Source: Oscillospiraceae bacterium (GTDB lineage: Bacteria; Bacillota; Clostridia; Oscillospirales; Acutalibacteraceae). From it: 64,000 bases of DNA. Each line of letters starts with the position of its first letter. Position 1 is the stretch's first letter. Location of the stretch: contig SVPD01000005.1 of NCBI GenBank assembly GCA_015066045.1, forward strand, positions 1-64,000, in the 5' to 3' direction. The notes beneath the pieces were generated by a model, which did not search any database, was not told the DNA's origin, and saw nothing but the letters and a program-made list of their open reading frames with translations. The position numbers and the translations under genes are program-made. Positions 47,333 through 57,321 of this stretch are shown here, one piece after another.

Positions 47333-47731
47333 TTAGTACGATATTCCGTCTACGGCTTTGCCGCCGGTTATTTCCAGAGTGATACCCTTCGGTACACAGG
47401 CCATAACATCACCGCTGCGTGTCATCATACCTCTTCTGACACACAGACCGTCGGGGCAGTCGGAGCTGAGAAAGCAGGCACCGTTTTCCGTGACCTTGAT
47501 TTCGCAGCCGTCAAGACTGATAAGCTCCTCATTCTCTACGGCAGAAAGGTCGATGACCTTATAAAGCTCACCGTCGGTATAAACTCTTACCTGCTGCTTC
47601 TCTCCGTAGGAGAAAAAGCTCAGAGCAAACCATAAAGCCGAAATGAGGGCGACGGAAAGGATAATGATGATGTCGCCTTTTTTTAGTCCCTTACTGCTTT
47701 TCAAAACTGATTTCTCCCACTGTGGTAACAT
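47333..47731 (-). CDS. NusG domain II-containing protein
   Basis: VYTDGELYKVIDLSAVENEELISLDGCEIKVTENGACFLSSDCPDGLCVRRGMMTRSGDVMACVPKGITLEITGG. Confidence 0.82.
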   Translation of the reverse strand: MLPQWEKSVLKSSKGLKKGDIIIILSVALISALWFALSFFSYGEKQQVRVYTDGELYKVIDLSAVENEELISLDGCEIKVTENGACFLSSDCPDGLCVRRGMMTRSGDVMACVPKGITLEITGGKAVDGISY

Positions 47732-48704
47732 TCATTTCTTCGTCTACGAAAATAGCAGAGGCACCGTATTTTTCTATGAGCCTTTTGCCTTCCTCCGGAC
47801 CTACGATAAAGCAGGCAGTGGAAAGAGCGTCACTCAGTATGCCGCTTTCGGTCACCACGGTAACGCTTACCAGTCCCGAGTCAGCAGGCATACCCGTGCG
47901 GGCATCAAAGATGTGATGGTAGCGCTTGCCGTCCTTTTCGAAATATCTTTCGTAATCACCCGAGGTAGAGACGAAGCCCTCGTCCAGACGTATTATACCT
48001 AAAAACTCATTTTCGTTGCGCGGATGGCGGATAGCTATACTCCATTCGTCACCCTTTTTATTGTAATCGCCGTAAGCCAGAATGCTTCCGCCCACGGAAA
48101 CCACTGCACCCTCTGCGCCTACAGAGGAAAGATAGGCCTTTATCAGGTCGCAGGCGAAGCCCTTACCTACTGCACCGAGGTCTATTTCACCGCCCTCGTG
48201 ATAAACGGTGCCGTTTTCCACTCGGATTTCCCCGTAGCCGATATCCTTCAGAACAGCCTTGATTTCCTTTTCTGTGGGAACTCTTTCCCCATCCTTACCG
48301 ATGCTCCATAAATCGGAAAGGTCACCTACGGTTATGTCGAAGGCACCGCCGACATCGTCACTTATCTGTTTAACACTTTTTATGATTTCGATAACGGATT
48401 TGTCGGTGGTTTTGCCCTCGGTGTTAAGACGGTAAAGCTCACTTTCTTCATTAAAGCGGTTTATGGCTTCGTCCAGCCCCGTGACTATACTGAAAACGGG
48501 AGCGATATGCACGCTGCTGCCTTCACCGTAGATTTTTTCCGTGATTACCGTGTCCATAGAGATGAAGCTTTTTTCCGTGAAGTCATATTTCTTTTCTCTG
48601 CTATAGAGAAAAACGGCAGCAGAAAGAGCACATACTACAGCCACGGCTGCTATTATAATTTTCAGTATTCTGCCTTTGTTTTTCATCTCATCACCGTAAT
48701 TCAT
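47691..48704 (-). CDS. apbE: FAD:protein FMN transferase
   Basis: IDLGAVGKGFACDLIKAYL, VSVGGSILAYG, YHHIFDARTGMPADSGLVSVTVV. Confidence 0.93.
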   Translation of the reverse strand: MNYGDEMKNKGRILKIIIAAVAVVCALSAAVFLYSREKKYDFTEKSFISMDTVITEKIYGEGSSVHIAPVFSIVTGLDEAINRFNEESELYRLNTEGKTTDKSVIEIIKSVKQISDDVGGAFDITVGDLSDLWSIGKDGERVPTEKEIKAVLKDIGYGEIRVENGTVYHEGGEIDLGAVGKGFACDLIKAYLSSVGAEGAVVSVGGSILAYGDYNKKGDEWSIAIRHPRNENEFLGIIRLDEGFVSTSGDYERYFEKDGKRYHHIFDARTGMPADSGLVSVTVVTESGILSDALSTACFIVGPEEGKRLIEKYGASAIFVDEEMNVTTVGEISFEKQ

Positions 48705-48862
48705 TAAAAATAGACAACAATAACCGATATTACTTTTATATCTTATTCATTTTATACCATATCGACCGATTTTTCAAGTATAAATTAAGAATTATTACAG
48801 GAAACTTTTGAAACAGGCAAAAGGAAAACCGACAGAGACATAAGCTTCTGTCGGTCGAAATA

Positions 48863-50263
48863 TCAGTTTATTTCCTCGGCGGGTAAAATTTCAGCCTTTA
48901 CCTTACCGATTCGTCTTTCCTCCACATTGAGGATGGTGAATTTTATGTTTTCGAAGACTATCTCGTCCATATCTCCGTCCTTCGGAAGATAGCCGAGACG
49001 GCTGATGATGAAGCCGCCGAGAGTGTCATATTCGCCCTCGGGTATCACATCACCCAGAAGCTCATTCACTTCCTCGATAAAGGCGGTGCCGTCGATGGTG
49101 AAAAGATTTTCGCTTTCTTCCACGATTTCTTCCTCTTCGTCGTCGTATTCGTCACGGATGTTACCCATAATGGCTTCTACCAGATCCTCCACCGTAACGA
49201 TGCCTGCCGTGCCGCCGTATTCGTCTACGACCACTGCCATTTGTACTCTTTTTTCTGTCATTTCCTCGAAAAGGTCACCGCAGTTTTTACTGGAGGGCAC
49301 ATAATAGGCCTCACGCATAATGTCTGCAGGTCCCTCATTTTCGGGCAGAGAGGCAGAGATAAACTTAAGCAGGTCCTTTATATAAACGATACCGATGATG
49401 TTATCCTGATCCTCGTGATAAACGGGGATACGTGAATATCCGTGCTCCATGGAAAGCTTTACCACTTCCTCCAGAGAGTCAGTGTCCTCTACGGCTATCA
49501 TATCCGTTCTGTGAGTCATAATGTCCGTAACGTCGATGTCGTCGAATTCGAAGATATTGTTTATCATTTCCTTCTGGATGTCTTCTATAACGCCCTTTTC
49601 ACCGCCTACGTCTACCATCATACGGATTTCCTCTTCGGTGACCACTTCCTCGTCAGCGTTCGGATCGAAGCCGAAAAGCTTTACGACGGTGTTTGTGGAA
49701 AAGGAGAGAATTTTTACGAAGGGCTTGGTGAATTTTTTTACTACGAGTAAAACGGGAGCCACCGCATAGGCTATTTTTTCGGGCTTCTGCATAGCCATTC
49801 TTTTCGGTGCGAGCTCACCGAGCACCAGTGAGAAATAGGACATTATAACCGTAATAAGAACCACGGAAACACCGTTTACCACACCTGCGGGCAGAGAGGG
49901 GGCCAGAGACATAACCTTGTCTGTGAGAAGGTCAGCGAAGGTGGTGGAGGCGCTGGCTGAGGTAAGGAAGCCTGCCAGAGTGACGCCTATCTGAATGGTG
50001 GAAAGAAAATTACTGGGGTTTTCCGTGAGCTTTTTGATTTGCTTTGCCTTTTTGTCGCCCTCTTCGGCCAGCTTGTCTATCATGTTATCGTTCAGAGAAA
50101 TGATAGCTATTTCGCTCATGGCAAAGAAAGCATTTACCAGAATAAGCAGGAAAAGCATAGCGATTTTGACAATCAGACTGCCTGCATCGACGATGTAAGC
50201 CTGTCCCTGCATCTGAGTGAGTAAACGGGGAACTGTAAGGAATATACTGCCGGGGTCATCCAT
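48863..50263 (-). CDS. CNNM/hemolysin C-type transporter (DUF21, CBS pair, CorC domain)
   Basis: AFFAMSEIAIISLNDNMIDKLAEEGDKKAKQI...MVVVDEYGGTAGIVTVEDLVEAIMGNI-type CorC region. Confidence 0.9.
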   Translation of the reverse strand: MDDPGSIFLTVPRLLTQMQGQAYIVDAGSLIVKIAMLFLLILVNAFFAMSEIAIISLNDNMIDKLAEEGDKKAKQIKKLTENPSNFLSTIQIGVTLAGFLTSASASTTFADLLTDKVMSLAPSLPAGVVNGVSVVLITVIMSYFSLVLGELAPKRMAMQKPEKIAYAVAPVLLVVKKFTKPFVKILSFSTNTVVKLFGFDPNADEEVVTEEEIRMMVDVGGEKGVIEDIQKEMINNIFEFDDIDVTDIMTHRTDMIAVEDTDSLEEVVKLSMEHGYSRIPVYHEDQDNIIGIVYIKDLLKFISASLPENEGPADIMREAYYVPSSKNCGDLFEEMTEKRVQMAVVVDEYGGTAGIVTVEDLVEAIMGNIRDEYDDEEEEIVEESENLFTIDGTAFIEEVNELLGDVIPEGEYDTLGGFIISRLGYLPKDGDMDEIVFENIKFTILNVEERRIGKVKAEILPAEEIN

Positions 50264-50550
50264 GACGGATATTGCTCCTTTCATAAAGAAAAAAATAATT
50301 TGTGAAGCATTCTGCTTCATCTTAGAATTATACTGTAAAGTTTTCGATTTGTCAAATGTTTTATGAGCACCGGAGCGGATTTTGCTACAGATTTGCGAGA
50401 AGTGTTTTATTTGTAAAAAACAAGCGGGGGATGTGGTGAAATATTACGTGAAGGCTAAATGAATAACAAAACTTGTTTACATACTTTTAATTGATATAAG
50501 AGAAAAATTGTGATAATCTTAAATAGTATTATTTTTTGTGGGTGAAGATT

Positions 50551-51882
50551 ATGAAAGAAAAACTCGGAAAGAAAGTCAGAGCAGGTGCTCCCGTTCCTGC
50601 AGAGAAAAGAATGGATTTGTGTAAGCCTATGATTTATCAGGCTCCGTTTCTTATGAAGACCTTGGCCTGGCCTATAGCGAATGCACGTAAGCTTATTTCT
50701 CATTCCCATATCACGAAAATAAATATGGACGGGCTTAAAGCTCCCTTCATTTTGGTCTGCAACCATAATGCCTTTTACGATTTTTATATAATGGTGGCCG
50801 CCACCAAGCCCTTTACGGGTGTTTATCCTGCGGCGGTGGACGATTTTATCGGCAGAGAGTGGTTTCTCAGAATGGGCGGATGTCTGCCTAAGAGGAAGTA
50901 CACCAGTGACCTTAACACTGTCAGGCAGTGTATGAGGGCCATTAAGGACGGCGAAAGCTACGGCATTTTCGCTGAGGCAAGATATTCTCTCTGCGGTGTT
51001 ACTGAGCTGGATGCGGTGACCGATGCCGTAGGTCAGCTCGTTAAGCTGATGGGTGTGCCCTGTGTCACCTTTACCTCTAAGGGGCATCACATCTACGATC
51101 CCTTCTGGGGTAATCATAAAAGCCGTCATATGAAGCGTACCGAGGCGGTTATAGAGCAGATTTTCACGGCCGAGGAGGTTAAAAATGCCTCTGTCGATGA
51201 AATCAATGCTAAAATCCGTGAGCATATCTATAACGATGACTGGCGCTGGCAGAGCGAAAACAGAATAAGGGTTACCTATAAAAAGCGTGCCGAAGGTCTG
51301 CACAAGCCTCTTTATATGTGTCCGAGCTGCATGACCGAATATAAGATGAACTCAGAGGGTGCCGTCATTTACTGCGAGCACTGTAAAAAAAGCTGGTATC
51401 TCAATGAATACGGTGAGCTGGAGGCTGACTGCGGAGAGACTGAGTTTAAATATCCCTCCGACTGGTATCTGTGGGAAAAGGAGCAGGTGGAAAGGGAGGT
51501 CAGAGAGGACAGATATCATTTCGAGTGTGACTGCCACGTAAACGACCTTCCGAACTCCAAGGGCTTTGTCCGTCTGGGCAGAGGTAAGCTCGTACACGAT
51601 ATGGACGGCTTTAAGTTAGAGGGCATAAGGGACTGTGACGGTGAGAAATTTGAAATGAAAATCGACTCAGCCGTACAGAATTCCGTACACGTGGAATATA
51701 GCTACCGCTACGGAAACGGTCTTGACTGCATCGACCTTAACACTCTTAAGGACACCTGGTACGTCTTTCCTGAGGGCTGCGACTTTTCCGTTACCAAGAT
51801 AACCTTTGCCACGGAAGCTATTTTCAAGGAAGTGTGGCGGCGCAAAAAAGAGGAAAAAGAAAAGGAAAAGAATGATAAATAA
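50551..51882 (+). CDS. PlsC-like acyltransferase-related protein
   Basis: NHNAFYDFYIMV acyltransferase-like motif, FAEARYS; C-terminal zinc-ribbon-like CPSC...CEHC. Confidence 0.6.
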   Translation: MKEKLGKKVRAGAPVPAEKRMDLCKPMIYQAPFLMKTLAWPIANARKLISHSHITKINMDGLKAPFILVCNHNAFYDFYIMVAATKPFTGVYPAAVDDFIGREWFLRMGGCLPKRKYTSDLNTVRQCMRAIKDGESYGIFAEARYSLCGVTELDAVTDAVGQLVKLMGVPCVTFTSKGHHIYDPFWGNHKSRHMKRTEAVIEQIFTAEEVKNASVDEINAKIREHIYNDDWRWQSENRIRVTYKKRAEGLHKPLYMCPSCMTEYKMNSEGAVIYCEHCKKSWYLNEYGELEADCGETEFKYPSDWYLWEKEQVEREVREDRYHFECDCHVNDLPNSKGFVRLGRGKLVHDMDGFKLEGIRDCDGEKFEMKIDSAVQNSVHVEYSYRYGNGLDCIDLNTLKDTWYVFPEGCDFSVTKITFATEAIFKEVWRRKKEEKEKEKNDK

Positions 51883-51918
51883 AAATTTAAGGCGTTCCGC
51901 AAAGGAACGCCTGATTTT

Positions 51919-53031
51919 TTACACAAATTTCCTTCTGAAAATTTCTACGGCATCCTCCTTAGTGAAGCCGCCGGGGGAGAAGATGAAGTTATTCGGTACC
52001 GTGCCATAACGGCTGCAGTAAGAGAGGATTTCATCCTCACTCATCTTTATTTCCGGTAAAGCCGTAAGCTCACGGATAATAGCCTTGAAGCTTTCCTTGT
52101 CTGTGTTCATTATGGAAAGAAGTCTGTCTGTTTTGGCTTTTTCGTGGATTTCGGCTCTGTCGATGAAATCGTCCGTAAAGGCCGTACAGGCCTTGCCGTG
52201 GGGAATGCCGTAGTTTTCCGTGAGAATGTAGCCGAGAGGGTGGGGGAAGGCAGTGCCGCAGTAGGCGAGGGTGATGCCCGCATAAAGTGAGCCGTAGTAA
52301 AGCTTTTCACGCATTTCTTCGTCGGGATTTCTTTTGGCAGAGTAAAGATAGGTCAGTCCCTGCCAGATGAGGTCCACGGCCTTTTCGCCGAAAAGAGCGG
52401 GAATATCCGTGCATTTTACTGACATATATCCCTCGATAGCATGAGCCAGAGCATCCAGAGCCGTGGATACAGTGATATCATAGGGCATAGAGTGGGTGTA
52501 GGTCGCATCGGCGTAGGTGAGACAGGGAAAGCAGTCCATAGGTGCGATGCTCTTTTTTCTGCCTGTGACAGGATCTGAAAGCACGCTTACCTTGCCTACC
52601 TCGCTGCCTGTGCCTGCAGTGGTGCCGATGAGAACTATGGGCAGGGCTCTGTTCCTTTTTTCTGAGGAGTAGATATCATAGAGAGTAAAGTCGGGGTTAG
52701 CGGCATAAACTGCCACGGCCTTCGCTGCATCCAGCGGTGAGCCGCCACCGATACCGATGACGAAATCCGCACCGAATTTTCTCGCCTTCTCAGCCGCCTC
52801 GAAGCAGTGGTCCAGACGTGGATTAGGTCCTATACCGTCATAAAGGACACTCTCTACGCCTTCCTTTTTCAGAGCATAAAGCACATCCTCCAGCGCACCG
52901 CTCTTTTTCGCAGAGGAGCCGCCGGTGACGATTATGCATTTTCGGCCGAGGGGTGACAGACATGCACTGTTTTCTCTCACACAGCCCTTACCGCTTATTA
53001 CATTAATGGGAACATTGAAATTGAAATCCAT
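51919..53031 (-). CDS. Iron-containing alcohol dehydrogenase
   Basis: ADFVIGIGGGSPLDAAKAVA, TTAGTGSEVG, ALDALAHAIEGYMS, GIPHGKACTAF. Confidence 0.92.
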   Translation of the reverse strand: MDFNFNVPINVISGKGCVRENSACLSPLGRKCIIVTGGSSAKKSGALEDVLYALKKEGVESVLYDGIGPNPRLDHCFEAAEKARKFGADFVIGIGGGSPLDAAKAVAVYAANPDFTLYDIYSSEKRNRALPIVLIGTTAGTGSEVGKVSVLSDPVTGRKKSIAPMDCFPCLTYADATYTHSMPYDITVSTALDALAHAIEGYMSVKCTDIPALFGEKAVDLIWQGLTYLYSAKRNPDEEMREKLYYGSLYAGITLAYCGTAFPHPLGYILTENYGIPHGKACTAFTDDFIDRAEIHEKAKTDRLLSIMNTDKESFKAIIRELTALPEIKMSEDEILSYCSRYGTVPNNFIFSPGGFTKEDAVEIFRRKFV

Positions 53032-53124
53032 ATTTATTTCTCCCTTTCCTCGAGTGAGTATAAGGTGATTATAGCAGATTTGACCGGTTATTGCAAGCCT
53101 GTTTGTTTCTGTACAGGGAGACAT

Positions 53125-53154
53125 AAAAACAAAAACCCCATCAAATGATGGGGC
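53125..53154 (-). terminator. Intrinsic terminator of the twin small-peptide transcript
   Basis: GCCCCATCATTTGATGGGGTTTTTGTTTTT on minus strand. Confidence 0.8.
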
Positions 53155-53186
53155 TTTATACGATTTAAATCATATAAATGATCGGA

Positions 53187-53336
53187 TTATTTTGCAGCTT
53201 CTGTACCGAAGTCAACAACATCCTTAACTGCTGATTCTACATTGTCAGCGAATTCTTCGTCAGCTTTGATGCCGAGGAGCTCAAGGAGAGCTGCGATAGC
53301 CTTCTTTACGAATTCAATGATGTAAGAAAAATCCAT
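53187..53336 (-). CDS. 49-aa amphipathic small peptide A (not in ORF track)
   Basis: AGGAGG RBS; MDFSYIIEFVKKAIAALLELLGIKADEEFADNVESAVKDVVDFGTEAAK. Confidence 0.75.
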   Translation of the reverse strand: MDFSYIIEFVKKAIAALLELLGIKADEEFADNVESAVKDVVDFGTEAAK

Positions 53337-53395
53337 TGTAAAATCCTCCTTATTAGATTTCAGTTAAACTGATAGAAAAGAGCCGAATAATAAAA

Positions 53396-53545
53396 TTATT
53401 CAACTTCGATGGGCCATTCGCCAAGAACATCGAGAAGAGCGATAACAGCCTTTGCAACGTTTACGAGTAACTCTCTGAGGAAGTCACCGTTTGTGCCAGC
53501 GTTGCTTTCAACATAAGCATTGAGCCATTCTGCAACTTTTGCCAT
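53396..53545 (-). CDS. 49-aa amphipathic small peptide B (not in ORF track)
   Basis: AGGAGG RBS; MAKVAEWLNAYVESNAGTNGDFLRELLVNVAKAVIALLDVLGEWPIEVE; core similar to peptide A. Confidence 0.75.
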   Translation of the reverse strand: MAKVAEWLNAYVESNAGTNGDFLRELLVNVAKAVIALLDVLGEWPIEVE

Positions 53546-53669
53546 TGTAATAGTCCTCCTTTATGTATTTCCTAATATCCTTAGGATGGCTATATTATAT
53601 AACATCATTTTTCATTTGTCAATAGTTTATTCACAAATTAATTAATAAATTTTTAATAAACAAAAAATG

Positions 53670-53691
53670 TCTCCCCTGAAATCAGGGGAGA
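53670..53691 (-). terminator. Intrinsic terminator downstream of the 53853 gene
   Basis: TCTCCCCTGA aa TCAGGGGAGA followed on minus strand by CATTTTTTG. Confidence 0.65.
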
Positions 53692-53852
53692 ATCAACAAA
53701 TGCGTATATATAAAGCATAGCACCGGAGTTTAATTTCGGAAATTTATTATATGAGTAAAGGTTTCTCTACTTGTTGCCATATAGGTTTTTTCTTTGTTTT
53801 AGTTTCCTGCTGCTATGCGCTTAAGGTGGCTGACGTCACCTCGGGAGTCGGC

Positions 53853-55130
53853 TTATTTCGTTCTGACAGTCAGTACATCGCTCTTTTCAGTGCGGTAGGT
53901 TTTACCGCCGTGCTTGTAATAGCCCTGCACATAGAATTTGTACTTTCTGCCGGATCTGAGACCTTTCACCGTAGCAGTGACCTGCTCGAAGTCCTTCACG
54001 GTCCTTACTCTGGTCCATTCGCCGTCCTTTTTCATATAGACATAATAACCGGTTGCCCACTCGAGCTGCTTCCATTTGAGAGTAACAGCGTTCTTGGCGG
54101 TTTTTGATGTCCTGAGCTTTGCGATTTTTTTAGCGGTGAAATCCTTTATGGTAAAGGTGGCTACCGCTTCCTTGGTCTCTTTACCGCACTGGGTGCAGAT
54201 GAGAGTTCTTCTGCCCTTCTCTACTGAGGTGGGCTGTTTGGTAAGAGTTTCTTTAAACTCGTGGGTTTCACAGTTGACGGTGAAGTAAACATAGTTACTC
54301 TTTCGGTTTGTGTCTGTAGCCTCGTTTTCGGCACGGACATAAGCCTTATACTCACCTGTGGTTAATTTTTCAGCCTTGATTTTCTTTGAAAGACTGTCGG
54401 CGGAAACGGTATAGACCTTTGCTTTGTTCCATGCCCAGTTTCCTGTTTTTTTGCTTTTCTTTGCGATGCAAAGAACATACTTGTCGGCATCCTTGCCTGC
54501 GGAGGTCCACTTAAAGCTAAGTGAATCGTCGATGTCGATGGATGTGTCTTTTTCAGCGATGGAGAGCTTTACGGCGGAAAGCTTTTTGTTGCCGTAGGCT
54601 TTCCAGTATTTACCCTTCGCTGCGTTGCCTCTGGATACCGCCTTCGAAGCTCTGTTAGCAGGGATTTCGAAGTAGTAGCACCAGTAGTATGCTGCGTCGT
54701 AAGCGCCCTTTGCCGTGTCAGGAACACTTTTAAGGTAATCGTAGATATAACCGTAGGTTTTGCTGCTCAGTTCCTTTTTAAGGTAGCTGAGCTGGCCTTC
54801 TACTGACAGGTAGCTGATATCCTTCTGTCTGCAGTGCGCTCTGAGACGGGAAAATCTGCCGCCGTTCCACTGACATAAACCGCCGCTTAAAAGTCCGTTT
54901 GTATCAGTGATAACCAGTCTGGGGTTAAAATCCGATTCCTCATCGATGTTTGCCATAACTCCGCAAGCCGCCGCTGAGTTAAGGTTCATCTCATCTGTGA
55001 GATATGAGAAGATTTCTGTTTTCAATTCGTTTTTGTTGCTGGAACTTGCATTTGCTGAGAGTGGTACGATTGCGGCTAAAATAACAAGAGTAAATGCTGT
55101 AAGCAATACCTTTGTTAAGGCCTTTTTCAT
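53853..55130 (-). CDS. Secreted phage tail tip lysozyme-like + FN3 domain protein
   Basis: Signal peptide; AAACGVMANIDEESDFNPRLVITDTNGLLSGGLCQWNGGRFSRL; C-terminal FN3 (AVTLKWKQLEWATGYYVYMKKDGEW). Confidence 0.82.
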   Translation of the reverse strand: MKKALTKVLLTAFTLVILAAIVPLSANASSSNKNELKTEIFSYLTDEMNLNSAAACGVMANIDEESDFNPRLVITDTNGLLSGGLCQWNGGRFSRLRAHCRQKDISYLSVEGQLSYLKKELSSKTYGYIYDYLKSVPDTAKGAYDAAYYWCYYFEIPANRASKAVSRGNAAKGKYWKAYGNKKLSAVKLSIAEKDTSIDIDDSLSFKWTSAGKDADKYVLCIAKKSKKTGNWAWNKAKVYTVSADSLSKKIKAEKLTTGEYKAYVRAENEATDTNRKSNYVYFTVNCETHEFKETLTKQPTSVEKGRRTLICTQCGKETKEAVATFTIKDFTAKKIAKLRTSKTAKNAVTLKWKQLEWATGYYVYMKKDGEWTRVRTVKDFEQVTATVKGLRSGRKYKFYVQGYYKHGGKTYRTEKSDVLTVRTK

Positions 55131-55703
55131 TTTATCACCTCTGATGTTTTTTTGCGGAAGGCTTCTCCGTCTCATCGAAGAAACTCACCGCAGCAGGTTG
55201 ACCGCCTGAAAATAAATAGTTTAAAGGACTCGCATTTTGAATTTGCATAGACCGTAACGAAACACAAAATACACTTTCTTGAGAATATAGTTTGTTTTTG
55301 TTATGGGTTTTTGCGGTGCTTCGCCCGTGTCTCTGACCGTGCAGATGCGAATCTGAGCCGTCTTTTACCTGCCTGAATGAACTCGAAAAAATTCATTTTT
55401 TTACTTTTCCGTATAGGCAACAGGGGCTATTATATTCATTTTGCACCCTTTTGTCAAATTTTAAACATCAGAGTGGTATTTATTTTCTATTTTGGAAATA
55501 CCTAAAATGGCGAAAAAAGGCGTTTTGTTGTGCAAGATATACAAAAAAGTCAAGTTGGCTTTGTGTTATGTATATATTGAGCCAAAAATGGCGTTTTTCC
55601 TTAAAAAGACGTTTTTTGGTTATACTGCACAAACGAAAAAACTCCGAAACCCCACTTTTTAGGGATTTCGGAGACAAAACACATATATTTTTTCTTTTTT
55701 CGA

Positions 55704-57146
55704 TTAATACGCTTTACCCCAGTAAACTAAATGCTTGGCTTCCTTGCCGCAGCAAACGCATTTTTCACTGATTTTTTCCTGCACGAGAGGCATACAGCGT
55801 GAGCCTACGCCTGTGATTTCCTTTACCTTGTCCTCACATTCCTCGTCACCGCACCACATAGCCTTGATGAAGCCGTCGCCCTTTTCCTCGAGAGCGGCAG
55901 TGATTTCCTCGAGAGTGGTACAGGCGAAGGTTCTCTTTTCTCTGTTTGCGAGAGCCTTTTCGTAAATGCCCTTGTTTACTTCCTCGAGCTTAGCCTTTAC
56001 TGTATCTGCGAGGCCTTCGAGAGAAACGAATTGCTTTTCTCTGTTATGGCGGGTAACTGTTACGCACTGACCGTTTTCTATGTCACGGGGACCGAGCTCT
56101 ATTCTGACGGGAACACCCTTCATTTCGTATTCGGAGTACTTCCAGCCTGCGGAATTGTTTGAGTCATCGAGCTTCACTCTGATGCCTGCGTCGGCCAGAG
56201 CCTTTCTTACCTCCTCGGCCTTTTCGAGCACACCGGGCTTATGCTGAGCCACGGGGATGATGACTGCCTGAATGGGAGCCACGGCGGGAGGAAGAACGAG
56301 ACCGTTATCGTCACCGTGTGTCATGATGATGGCACCGATGAGACGGGTGGTAACACCCCAAGAGGTCTGGTGGGGATATTCGAGCTTGTTTTCCTTGCTC
56401 TGGTACTGGATTCCGAAGGCCTTGGCGAAGCCGTCACCGAAATAGTGGGAGGTACCTGCCTGCAGTGCCTTGCCGTCGTGCATAAGAGCCTCGATGGCAT
56501 AGGTGGAAACTGCACCTGCAAATTTGTCGCTTTCGGTCTTTTTACCCTTGATTACAGGCATAGCAAGATATTTTTCACAGAAGTCTGCATAGACATTGAG
56601 CATTCTTTCTGTTTCTTCTATAGCCTCCTCAGCGGTAGCGTGGATGGTGTGTCCCTCCTGCCAGAGGAATTCTCTCGAGCGCAGGAAGGGGCGTGTGGTC
56701 TTTTCCCAGCGTACTACGCTTACCCACTGATTATAAAGCTTGGGAAGGTCTCTGTGTGAGTGGATGATGTTAGCGTAATGCTCACAGAAGAGAGTTTCTG
56801 AGGTGGGACGTATACAGAGCTTTTCTTCGAGTCTTTCGGTACCGCCGTGCGTTACCCAGGCTACCTCGGGAGCGAAGCCCTCTACGTGGTCCTTTTCCTT
56901 CTGAAGGAGAGATTCGGGGATAAACATGGGCATACATACGTTTTCGTGGCCTGTAGCCTTGAACATACCGTCGAGTATTCTCTGGATGTTTTCCCAGATG
57001 GCGTAGCCGTAGGGGCGGATAACCATGCAGCCCTTTACGCTTGTATATTCGATAAGCTCTGCTTTTTTAACGATATCAGTGTACCATTTTGCGAAGTCTT
57101 CCTCCATGGAGGTAATATCCTCGACCATTTTTTTATCGTTTGCCAT
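55704..57146 (-). CDS. proS: Prolyl-tRNA synthetase (ProS type 3)
   Basis: [42 protein letters not shown]...[30 protein letters not shown]. Confidence 0.95.
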   Translation of the reverse strand: MANDKKMVEDITSMEEDFAKWYTDIVKKAELIEYTSVKGCMVIRPYGYAIWENIQRILDGMFKATGHENVCMPMFIPESLLQKEKDHVEGFAPEVAWVTHGGTERLEEKLCIRPTSETLFCEHYANIIHSHRDLPKLYNQWVSVVRWEKTTRPFLRSREFLWQEGHTIHATAEEAIEETERMLNVYADFCEKYLAMPVIKGKKTESDKFAGAVSTYAIEALMHDGKALQAGTSHYFGDGFAKAFGIQYQSKENKLEYPHQTSWGVTTRLIGAIIMTHGDDNGLVLPPAVAPIQAVIIPVAQHKPGVLEKAEEVRKALADAGIRVKLDDSNNSAGWKYSEYEMKGVPVRIELGPRDIENGQCVTVTRHNREKQFVSLEGLADTVKAKLEEVNKGIYEKALANREKRTFACTTLEEITAALEEKGDGFIKAMWCGDEECEDKVKEITGVGSRCMPLVQEKISEKCVCCGKEAKHLVYWGKAY

Positions 57147-57283
57147 TGGTTTGTCTTCCTTTCATAGCACTATTATAACAGTATAGAAATCGTATATATA
57201 ATAGTATACGAAAATGCATAAAATAAAGCATCTGAAAATACATATATATAATAGTATAGGGATTTTTATTTTTTCGGGCTAAT

Positions 57284-57310
57284 CAACCCACAGAAAAAAA
57301 CTGTGGGTTG
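57284..57310 (-). terminator. Hairpin downstream of ileS
   Basis: CAACCCACAG aaaaaaa CTGTGGGTTG. Confidence 0.5.
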
Positions 57311-57321
57311 AACTAAGTTTT

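Noticed and set aside
50455-51303. 282-aa minus-strand ORF
   Set aside because: Antisense to the PlsC-like plus-strand gene, which has RBS, start and recognizable motifs
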